The notes beneath the pieces are model-generated. The model made no database searches. It saw only the letters and a list, made by a program, of their open reading frames with translations, and was not told the DNA's origin. Both the position numbers and the translations under genes were made by a program. Positions 37,236 through 44,204 of a stretch of DNA of 52,232 nt are shown in pieces (position 1 is the stretch's first letter; each line of letters starts with the position of its first letter). The DNA lies in contig QKIH01000072.1 of assembly GCA_003249645.1 (NCBI GenBank), positions 1-52,232 of the forward strand. Direction: 5' to 3'. This DNA comes from Desulfobulbaceae bacterium (GTDB taxonomy: Bacteria > Desulfobacterota > Desulfobulbia > Desulfobulbales > Desulfocapsaceae).

Positions 37236-38924
37236 TTAAATCCAGTACTCAATTTTGAGGAATCTGAAGAACAGGAAGAACAGGGTAAAAGCAAGGACAA
37301 CTTTCAAGGTCATCTCGCTGAACAGCTTCTGGAAGCGACTACCAAGCATACCACCAACGAAACCACCGATGATGATAGCAATAGCAAGAGTCATATCCGG
37401 AAGATAACCGTTCAGGACATAACCGATGAAAGAACCGATACTGGAGAAGCAGGTACCGATAAGGGAAATAGGTACTGCAACATACATTGGCAGTGCCGCA
37501 ATACTGGTCATCATCGGTACAAGAAGGAATCCGCCGCCGATACCGAAAGAACGGGAAACAACACCGACCAGAAGACCGAGGAACATGAAAAGGGTCGGAT
37601 TGATACGGAACTCCTCGCCCCAGAACTTGAATCGGTAATCGAAAAATCCGGTTTTAACCGGTTCGATAGAACCCATTTCTACAGAACCGCCCTCTTTCTT
37701 CGCTTTAGCAACGGCAGCATTGAATTTCTGGGTCATAGCCTTGATATTTTTCCGTTTGTCCATTGCCTTCGGTGTCATTTCCATCAGGGTCTTGATGCCC
37801 ATAAGTACAACAAGAAGAGCAAGCCACTCTTTGTAAGCTGCCATGGAAAGATGCTGGGTGACGTATTTGCCCAACCAGACAGAACCGATGAAAATACCGG
37901 CACCGAAAGAAAGACCGACCGGCCATGCAACACGGCGTTCAACTACGGCAAAACGGTAGAAACTGCCAAGCGGGGAGAAAAGAGTAAGAGCGATGTTTGA
38001 CGGACGAAGTACGTTGGCGGCATTGATACCAACCGGCCCCGCAGTCTGAACGATCAGTGCCTGGAATGCACTCATCAGAAGGCCGCCTGCTGCACCGATC
38101 ATGGAAAAGTAGGTTCCAACAACAATTGCACCGATAACAACAATGATCGGATTCATATAACGGAAACCTTTATTCATCCAGAATCCGTTTTTCAGGATAG
38201 TGAACTCACCGGATTTGTCACCGTTTACATAGACGTCAAATTTGGTGTCCGGCGGGGTGTGTCTGAAAGAAGTGTAAGAAGCGGTAAATTCACCGGTTGC
38301 CTTATCGAGTTTGATTGAGGTTCCCTTGTCCCAGTAGTTGCCTGTAGACTCGTCACCAATTACACTCCTTGCAAAAATAACAACCTGGCCGCGCTTGTTT
38401 CCTTCTTTTACAACGGTATCAATACCATAGGATTTCTCATGGGCAAACTTGAAGAAGTTCCATTCTTCGGCATTTTCAATCGGTCCAAGCATTCCTTTCA
38501 CCTTCTCATCAAGGCTGTTGTAGTCACCATTGAGCTTGAACATAGAGGTTGTATAGATACCTCCCATAAAAGACGGCCCACCGAATTTTTTTGGCGTATC
38601 CTTACCAAAGGCGGCACGATTGGTGGTAAGCATGTAATACAGAGGTGGTATGGCTGTATCAATACTATAGCCGAATTCTTCAGCATTTTTCTTGAGGGTT
38701 TTCGTTTCATTAATACCGGTAGTATCTGATGATTTAAACTCATCCTTCATTGCTACGGCAATGTACAGATCTTCACCAGGTGTAATTTTACCGGTAATTG
38801 TTACTACATCCCCAGCCTTATACTCTCGAGCTGAAATCTTTGTTTCAGCAAAGCATGTAGATTGCAGAGCGAGGAGCAGAATCAACGCTGCCATAACACC
38901 AGTCGATTTCACTATTCCTTTCAC
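37236..38924 (-). CDS. TauE/SafE (TSUP) permease with large exported domain
   Basis: A 562-residue protein in two parts. A signal peptide (about 1-26) leads into an exported domain of about 230 residues (AGDVVTITGKITPGEDLYIA...), beta-rich and unlike the short loops usual in this family. The rest is a TSUP permease with about eight membrane helices and glycine-rich repeats (GAAGGLLMSAFQA and FGIGGGFLLVPMMTS). TSUP proteins move sulfite, sulfoacetate and similar anions. GTG start with a strong GGAGAG. It heads the operon carrying the Mo oxidoreductase, pointing to a shared substrate. Confidence 0.85.
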   Translation of the reverse strand: MKGIVKSTGVMAALILLLALQSTCFAETKISAREYKAGDVVTITGKITPGEDLYIAVAMKDEFKSSDTTGINETKTLKKNAEEFGYSIDTAIPPLYYMLTTNRAAFGKDTPKKFGGPSFMGGIYTTSMFKLNGDYNSLDEKVKGMLGPIENAEEWNFFKFAHEKSYGIDTVVKEGNKRGQVVIFARSVIGDESTGNYWDKGTSIKLDKATGEFTASYTSFRHTPPDTKFDVYVNGDKSGEFTILKNGFWMNKGFRYMNPIIVVIGAIVVGTYFSMIGAAGGLLMSAFQALIVQTAGPVGINAANVLRPSNIALTLFSPLGSFYRFAVVERRVAWPVGLSFGAGIFIGSVWLGKYVTQHLSMAAYKEWLALLVVLMGIKTLMEMTPKAMDKRKNIKAMTQKFNAAVAKAKKEGGSVEMGSIEPVKTGFFDYRFKFWGEEFRINPTLFMFLGLLVGVVSRSFGIGGGFLLVPMMTSIAALPMYVAVPISLIGTCFSSIGSFIGYVLNGYLPDMTLAIAIIIGGFVGGMLGSRFQKLFSEMTLKVVLAFTLFFLFFRFLKIEYWI

Positions 38925-39006
38925 TTTTCTCTCCTTCGTTTGATTTATAGTTTTCGAAGCCTCAAGAGCCCCGTTTAATCATTTTCAGAATCCTGCGGAA
39001 CAACAC

Positions 39007-39366
39007 TTAGTTCTGCAGCACCCCGGCAACTTTATTTTCAAGTTCGTCCTTATCAATGGGTTTAATGCAGTATTCATCCGCACCGAATTCCAGCGCTTCC
39101 CTTGCGGTCTCTATGGTAGGATAACCGGTCAGCATGATGACCTTGAGCAGAGGCCTGATTCTTTTCATTTCGGCAAGAACTTCTATGCCGCTCATCTTCT
39201 TGAGCTTGATATCAAGAATAGCCAAGTCCACATCGTTGTCCGCAACAAACAGAATAGCCTCTTCCTCTTCCGTAAAGATGTTTACCTCATGACCTTTTCG
39301 GGACAGAATCTTCTTTGCCAGAACACAGGCATCATATACGTCATCTAAAACTACTATTTCAGCCAT
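39007..39366 (-). CDS. Single-domain response regulator (CheY-like receiver)
   Basis: A 119-residue receiver domain with D8/D9, phosphoacceptor D52 (LAILDIKL), Thr in MLTGYP and K in CIKPID. No output domain. I started it at the ATG at 39366, with AGGA ahead, overlapping the kinase stop by 8 bases. It probably takes phosphate from the preceding PAS kinase and may relay it to, or buffer it from, the sigma-54 regulator encoded upstream. Confidence 0.9.
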   Translation of the reverse strand: MAEIVVLDDVYDACVLAKKILSRKGHEVNIFTEEEEAILFVADNDVDLAILDIKLKKMSGIEVLAEMKRIRPLLKVIMLTGYPTIETAREALEFGADEYCIKPIDKDELENKVAGVLQN

Positions 39367-40927
39367 TGTCGTTTTCCTGAGTTGCACCGCCATGATGGAT
39401 GGGCAGTTTTATGTGCATTGCAGTACCTGGATATTCCATATCCTCTCGACCCTTAATCGGGCTTTCCACGGTGATGGAGCCATGGTGATCTTCTATAATT
39501 CCATAACTGACTGACAGGCCGAGCCCGGTGCCCTTGCCAACAGCCTTAGTGGTAAAAAACGGGTCAAAGATCTTATGTTTATCAGACTGACTGACACCTG
39601 TACCCTGATCGATTACGGAAACGGTTATATCCTGGTCTTCTTTATTGAACCGAGTCCGTACCGTTAGCGTTCCGCCTTCATCCTCCATGGCATGCTGGGC
39701 ATTGTTGATGAGATTGACAAAGACCTGCCGCAGTTTTTCATCATCGCCGGAAATCGGCGGCAGATTCTCTTCAAACTCTTTCCTGACTGTGATGTGATCG
39801 AGGTGGAGACTGTGCATGGTGATGGAAAGCACCTCGCCGAGAAGAGCATGCAAATCTATTTCACCGTGAGGCGTTCCGGTTTGTCTGGAATATTTGAGCA
39901 GATCAGCAACGATTTTCCGACAGGTCTTGCTCTGCCTTTCCATAACTTCAAGGTTTTCATACTCTTCACTGTCCGGTGAAAAATCTTCTTTCATCAGTTG
40001 TGAGTAGCCAAGAATAATGCCAAGCGGCGTGTTGATCTCGTGGGCAATGCCGGCTGCCATATTACCGACCGACGCCATTTTCTCAGCGCTGATCATCTGT
40101 GCCGTCATCGCCTTTAAGCGGGTCAGGTCTTTGGCAATTCCTTCGCAGCCAGCATAAGTCTGATCTTTGTCAAATATTGCTGAGGCAGACAACAGCACAT
40201 AAACAATTGAGCCATCCTGCTTAATGAATTCTGCCTCAAAATCTTCAACATATCGTTGCTTCCTGAGCTTTTCATAAAAGTCCTTCAGGACTTCGGCATC
40301 TTCAAAGAGCATATTTAAACTCAATTTGCCTGCGTTAAACTCGGTATAATCAAGCATCGACAGGCCGGCATCGTTGATATCGACAATAGTCCCCTGCTGA
40401 TCGCAGAAGAACACCATATCTTTTGAGTTATGGAAAAAATTTCTGAATTTTTTCTCTGACTGGGCCAGATCCTGAGTGCGTTCATCGACGATCTCTTCAA
40501 GATGCAGATTCATCTGTTTAAGAACATTGCCCGCCTCTTCAAGATTTGCATTAGCGCTTTTCAGACTCGCCGCTTTCTCTTCAATCGCCCGATATCCTTC
40601 AATTCCCTTATGGTAGAAAATTGTAACCGCTGACAGAGAAATCATCAGCAAGGTGTTGATGCCGCCGGAATACGGTGAGAGAAAGCTCCATACTGCCGCC
40701 TGATCACTGATGAGCAGAGCCTGTTTCACCATGTGCCCCGTTGCACGGGAAATTGAGAAAACCACCAGGGCAAAACAGAAGTAATGGAGGAATCCCCAAA
40801 GAAAGTTCTTCGGTTCCCGCCTGGTCAGGAGATAGGTGAGTCTGAAACAGAGGAATGAAAAGATAATGATAAGCTGTGAGCCGACAATATCGATTATAAC
40901 GGAGGGAAGCAGAGGTAAGGCGTTCAT
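39359..40927 (-). CDS. PAS-domain membrane histidine kinase
   Basis: A 522-residue sensor kinase. About three membrane helices lie in the first 110 residues, then a coiled coil (about 115-165), a PAS domain (about 168-280), HisKA with phosphoacceptor H296 in GIAHEINTPLG, and an HATPase domain with NLINNAQHAM, DQGTGV and GTGLGLSVS. The start overlaps the stop of the small membrane-protein gene (ATGA), so the two proteins are likely made together and may form one sensor. The cognate regulators are the receiver downstream and, probably, the NtrC-type protein. Confidence 0.92.
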   Translation of the reverse strand: MNALPLLPSVIIDIVGSQLIIIFSFLCFRLTYLLTRREPKNFLWGFLHYFCFALVVFSISRATGHMVKQALLISDQAAVWSFLSPYSGGINTLLMISLSAVTIFYHKGIEGYRAIEEKAASLKSANANLEEAGNVLKQMNLHLEEIVDERTQDLAQSEKKFRNFFHNSKDMVFFCDQQGTIVDINDAGLSMLDYTEFNAGKLSLNMLFEDAEVLKDFYEKLRKQRYVEDFEAEFIKQDGSIVYVLLSASAIFDKDQTYAGCEGIAKDLTRLKAMTAQMISAEKMASVGNMAAGIAHEINTPLGIILGYSQLMKEDFSPDSEEYENLEVMERQSKTCRKIVADLLKYSRQTGTPHGEIDLHALLGEVLSITMHSLHLDHITVRKEFEENLPPISGDDEKLRQVFVNLINNAQHAMEDEGGTLTVRTRFNKEDQDITVSVIDQGTGVSQSDKHKIFDPFFTTKAVGKGTGLGLSVSYGIIEDHHGSITVESPIKGREDMEYPGTAMHIKLPIHHGGATQENDNG

Positions 40928-41451
40928 TTTTCACCCCGCAAGGAGTCTTCATAAAATGAACGAAGACTCATATAGAGAAAAAACAAGGCCGGCACCATCA
41001 GCAGATGTTCAAACTTGGCAACATAATAGACCATTTTTACGGTGGTCATCGGCAGCATCATTTTTCTCATCAGGTAATCATCGACAGTAATGATATCATC
41101 CGGACTAAGCTGCTGTTCCGCAGCGTGACCGATGAATGTCAGCAGATTCCAGAAGATTGTCATCACGCAGAAAATACGGAGATATCGCCACCCTTTGCTT
41201 TTAAAGCCGGATCGTTTTGTGTCCCAATAGAGGTACCCCAGGGCAAAAATGTAAAAAATATGGGCCAACTGATGAACACACAAACCCTCTGGTTCGCTGT
41301 GGGTCTGCAAAGCAAATGCATTCCCGGGAACCAGAAGGATCAGGCCAATCAGAGCTATTGGAAATATGTATGTTCTCTGTCCGAGTCTCTTCATATGAAC
41401 ACCACATAGTGGTGCATTTTTTTTCATGCAGGAGGGAATTTCCAATAACAT
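40924..41451 (-). CDS. Small polytopic membrane protein coupled to a histidine kinase
   Basis: I do not recognise the family. The 175-residue protein has four hydrophobic segments, the first possibly a signal anchor (IFPIALIGLILLVPGNAFA), then AHIFYIFALGYLYW, IFCVMTIFWNLLTFIGHA and HLLMVPALFFLYMSL. Histidines lie in or beside the helices (VHQLAH, GHAAE, KFEHLL), which could bind a metal or heme; speculative. AGGAGG lies seven bases before the ATG at 41451. Translation is coupled to the kinase gene, so it may be an accessory input subunit. It is the first gene after the sigma-54 promoter. Confidence 0.75.
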   Translation of the reverse strand: MLLEIPSCMKKNAPLCGVHMKRLGQRTYIFPIALIGLILLVPGNAFALQTHSEPEGLCVHQLAHIFYIFALGYLYWDTKRSGFKSKGWRYLRIFCVMTIFWNLLTFIGHAAEQQLSPDDIITVDDYLMRKMMLPMTTVKMVYYVAKFEHLLMVPALFFLYMSLRSFYEDSLRGEK

Positions 41452-41518
41452 TGGATAACCTCCTGTAATTCCGTTTCTTTATTAGCTATGAAGACCAAAT
41501 CCGCAACAACCTGTGCTG

Positions 41519-41536
41519 CATTACAACATTGTAATG
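41519..41536. promoter_or_regulatory. Palindrome at the predicted sigma-54 start site
   Basis: CATTACAA-CA-TTGTAATG, 8-pair inverted repeat. It sits where transcription from the sigma-54 promoter should begin (about 41526), so a bound protein could block the polymerase. It shares the GCATTA/TAATG elements with the upstream palindrome at 41666-41685, with a different spacing. Confidence 0.5.
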
Positions 41537-41552
41537 TGCATATGCCGTGCCA
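41537..41552 (-). promoter_or_regulatory. Sigma-54 (-24/-12) promoter
   Basis: Minus-strand TGGCACGGCATATGCA matches the consensus TGGCACG-N4-TTGCW with one mismatch (ATGC for TTGC); GG and GC are separated by exactly ten bases. The next gene on that strand begins at 41451, giving a leader of about 75 bases. An NtrC-family activator is encoded directly upstream. Confidence 0.8.
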
Positions 41553-41665
41553 AAGCACACAAAAGCACATAACAAAAACATTCAAAACAATTACGGATAG
41601 ATAATGAGATAATCAGGAAAAGACGGGGGAATAATGGCAGAAGAAAGGTGCAACAAAAAAGATGC

Positions 41666-41685
41666 AGTGCATTATTTTTAATGCA
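41666..41685. promoter_or_regulatory. Candidate enhancer-binding site (GTGCATTA-N4-TAATGCAC)
   Basis: A perfect 8-pair inverted repeat with a four-base spacer, centred about 150 bases upstream of the predicted sigma-54 start site, the usual position for an NtrC-type activator. It also lies just after the stop of the activator gene and, read on the minus strand, has a T6 run five bases after the stem, so it could double as a weak terminator. Confidence 0.5.
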
Positions 41686-41705
41686 CCTGAAGAGTTGATG
41701 ACAAA

Positions 41706-43130
41706 CTATTGTTCTCTGAAGCCTTCAGCACCAACCTTATACTTTCTCATGAGACGCTGAAAGCCCTGCCTGTCAATGCCGCTATCACGGGCAGCCGCAG
41801 AGATGTTGCCCTGTTTTTTTTCAAGGGCGTCCAAAAGGTAGGCCCGGGTAAACCGCTGCAGGGTTTTTTCTTTCGCTGTTTTATAATCATCGGCAAAGAA
41901 ATAGTCGATTTTGGCCGTTGCAGGAGCGGTGTAGTCAACACGCTTTTTCTCGAGATCGAGATCTTTCGGCTCAATCCGCTCAGTGTCACATAAAAATGTT
42001 GCCCGGTTGATGGTGTTTTTCAACTGCCTCACATTGCCTTTCCAGGTACAGGCCAATAGATGCTGCAGTGATTCAGTAGAAAATTCCAGATTCTCACGAC
42101 CATATTCGTTCTTGAACTCCTGGAGAAAATGATGCGCGAGAACAAGAATATCATCACCAAGCTCGTTTAAGCCCGGCAGGTGTATAGGCATTACATTCAG
42201 GCGGTAAAACAGATCCTCCCTGAACTCACCTTTTGCCATTTTTTCTTCTAGATTCTGGTTTGTTGATGCAAGCACCCGAACATCAACCTTTATGGTAGCT
42301 GTCTGACCAAGCGGCTGGATTTCTTTCTCCTGCAGAACCCGCAGAAGCTTTGTCTGAACCGAGACAGGAATATCTGCAATTTCATCAAGCAGAATCGTCG
42401 AGCCGTCCGCTTTGAGAAAAAGACCGTCCTTATCACTGTCAGCTCCGGTGAAAGCCCCTTTCACATAACCAAAAAGTTCAGATTCAAGGATATGCTCCGG
42501 TACGGCCGGACAGTTGATGGTGATCATTCTTTTATCTCCACGATCGCTCAACTGGTGGATAGTCCGGGCAGCGACCTCTTTGCCGGTCCCGGACTCGCCA
42601 CGAATAAGCACCGTTGCATTAGTTGCGGCAACGCGAGTGATAAGCTCAATGGTTTCTCGCATTTTTGGAGAGCGACCTATGAAACCGGTATTCTGAACGG
42701 GTGCTGACAACTGCTGCTGCAGTTTCCTGTTCTCTCTGATCAGTTTAGTCCGTTCAAGAGCCCGCTGAATCGACCCAATGATTTTCTCGTTATCAAACGG
42801 TTTTTCATGAAAATCATAGGCCCCGTCTTTCAACGCTTTAACCGCCATTTCGATGGTACCATAACCGGTCATGATAATCGGGGTGATCGTGGCATCCATG
42901 TCTCTGATCCGTGCTAATAGCTCAAGACCATCCATATCTTCCATCATAATGTCGCTGACCACGACAGAAGGCTGCCAGTGCTGAATTTTCTCCAGTGCTG
43001 CCTCGGCCGAATCAGCCAACTCGACCAGGCAGGCGCATTTTTTCAACACAACCTTCTGCAGCATGGTAAGGAAAGCCAGGTCATCATCGACTATAAGTAC
43101 CCGTCGGTCTGTGCTTTTATCGATATCCAT
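41706..43130 (-). CDS. NtrC-family sigma-54-dependent response regulator
   Basis: A 474-residue enhancer-binding protein. The receiver has the D15-D17 acidic cluster and phosphoacceptor D60 (VVSDIMMEDMDG). The AAA+ domain has GESGTGKE, the sigma-54 contact loop GAFTGA and the LLDEIADIP Walker B. The Fis-type HTH at the end is NISAAARDSGIDRQGFQRLM. I started at the ATG at 43130; an upstream frame to 43211 adds a hydrophobic tail unlike the family and overlaps the phosphatase gene. It probably activates the sigma-54 promoter just downstream, driving the membrane protein/kinase/receiver operon. Confidence 0.93.
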   Translation of the reverse strand: MDIDKSTDRRVLIVDDDLAFLTMLQKVVLKKCACLVELADSAEAALEKIQHWQPSVVVSDIMMEDMDGLELLARIRDMDATITPIIMTGYGTIEMAVKALKDGAYDFHEKPFDNEKIIGSIQRALERTKLIRENRKLQQQLSAPVQNTGFIGRSPKMRETIELITRVAATNATVLIRGESGTGKEVAARTIHQLSDRGDKRMITINCPAVPEHILESELFGYVKGAFTGADSDKDGLFLKADGSTILLDEIADIPVSVQTKLLRVLQEKEIQPLGQTATIKVDVRVLASTNQNLEEKMAKGEFREDLFYRLNVMPIHLPGLNELGDDILVLAHHFLQEFKNEYGRENLEFSTESLQHLLACTWKGNVRQLKNTINRATFLCDTERIEPKDLDLEKKRVDYTAPATAKIDYFFADDYKTAKEKTLQRFTRAYLLDALEKKQGNISAAARDSGIDRQGFQRLMRKYKVGAEGFREQ

Positions 43131-43146
43131 AAACGTTATGATAGTT

Positions 43147-44196
43147 TTATCGTTTGACAGCAGCCATAAGATGAAAATATGTCTGAATAAACTTACCAGA
43201 CACCGTATCAATCAGGGAAGAATAAATGCCAGGTTCCTCAGGGAACTGACCGGCCAGAGCAAGAAAAGCTTCATTGGACAATCTGGCCAGCCGCCCGAGC
43301 ATATCATCCATAAAATCTTTAGACAGCGGAACCCCGCCATTTGATCTGCATCGTATAGGTCTTTTTTCAAATAGAATACATGATCCGTTCACAGAAAGCG
43401 GACAGGTCAGTTTTGCACGGATATGAATTTCACGCATACCTACCGGATAGGAAAGATCAAGACATTGCAGCGACTCTTTTAACTGCTCGCGACATGCAAG
43501 GGCCCTCTCTATAGCCTCACTGCGCTGTTTTGAAGTCAGTTCAGCATTGACGCTCTCATTGATGGCAAGAGCCTCGATAAGCGGAATATAAAATGTGGTA
43601 TGACAACAGCATTCCGAACGTTTTCCGCAATATTCCTTTACACCCACCCGCTTCATCTCCTCATCAACCAAGTTAGCCAGCACGGTGTACTCCTGATAGA
43701 AACCGGTCATATCATCATAGCGGATGTGCTCGACTGTTGGCGGCCTGATTGAAAATTCCCCCTGCAGTTTTTTGAATTTTTTCAAAGTCTTCCACTGACG
43801 ATAACTGGCCGGCTGCGCCATGGAATGGGCAAGCTCTTTTTGGGTTTTCTTTAAATCAAGGCCCCTCCTCAACAGATAGGCCGAGGTAAAGGTGCCGGTT
43901 CTTCCCTGACCGAACCTGCAGTGAACCAGAACCTTTTTTTTGAGATAGAGCATCTCGTCAAGCCAGAATAAAGCTTTATCAAGCTCATCGATATCGGGCG
44001 CATACTCATCGTAGGTCGGCAGGTAGTAGACCTCAAATCCTGCCTCTTCTTCAAGGGTATGCAGATCACTGAACTCATGACAGAGGTTGACGATACCCTT
44101 TACTCCGGCAGCTTTGATATCATTAAACTCTTCGAAGGACATCGGTGCTCTGCCAACGCCTAGAAAAGATGTAATCCAGTTGATTTCGTACGCCAT
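43147..44196 (-). CDS. Dual-specificity phosphatase fused to a YkgJ-like Cys-cluster domain
   Basis: A 349-residue two-domain protein. The N-terminal half is a tyrosine/dual-specificity phosphatase with the P-loop VHCRFGQGRTG (nucleophile C93) and a candidate general acid in the acidic stretch before it (YDEYAPDIDE). The C-terminal half has a Cys pattern (CGKRSECCCH, then LTCP...C, RPIRCRSNG) resembling YkgJ/FliB-type metal-binding domains. The fusion suggests a phosphatase whose activity depends on a bound metal or redox state. The gene starts 8 bases after the PEP-synthase-like gene, so the two are co-transcribed. Confidence 0.82.
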   Translation of the reverse strand: MAYEINWITSFLGVGRAPMSFEEFNDIKAAGVKGIVNLCHEFSDLHTLEEEAGFEVYYLPTYDEYAPDIDELDKALFWLDEMLYLKKKVLVHCRFGQGRTGTFTSAYLLRRGLDLKKTQKELAHSMAQPASYRQWKTLKKFKKLQGEFSIRPPTVEHIRYDDMTGFYQEYTVLANLVDEEMKRVGVKEYCGKRSECCCHTTFYIPLIEALAINESVNAELTSKQRSEAIERALACREQLKESLQCLDLSYPVGMREIHIRAKLTCPLSVNGSCILFEKRPIRCRSNGGVPLSKDFMDDMLGRLARLSNEAFLALAGQFPEEPGIYSSLIDTVSGKFIQTYFHLMAAVKR

Positions 44197-44204
44197 CTTG
44201 CCCG

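Noticed and set aside
37212..38000. 262-codon plus-strand frame opposite the TSUP permease
   Set aside because: Low-complexity, polar antisense shadow of the permease helices; no ribosome binding site.
41398..41413. CACCAC-ATA-GTGGTG inverted repeat
   Set aside because: Short, inside the coding start of the membrane-protein gene and unrelated to the TGCAT-type sites; probably chance.
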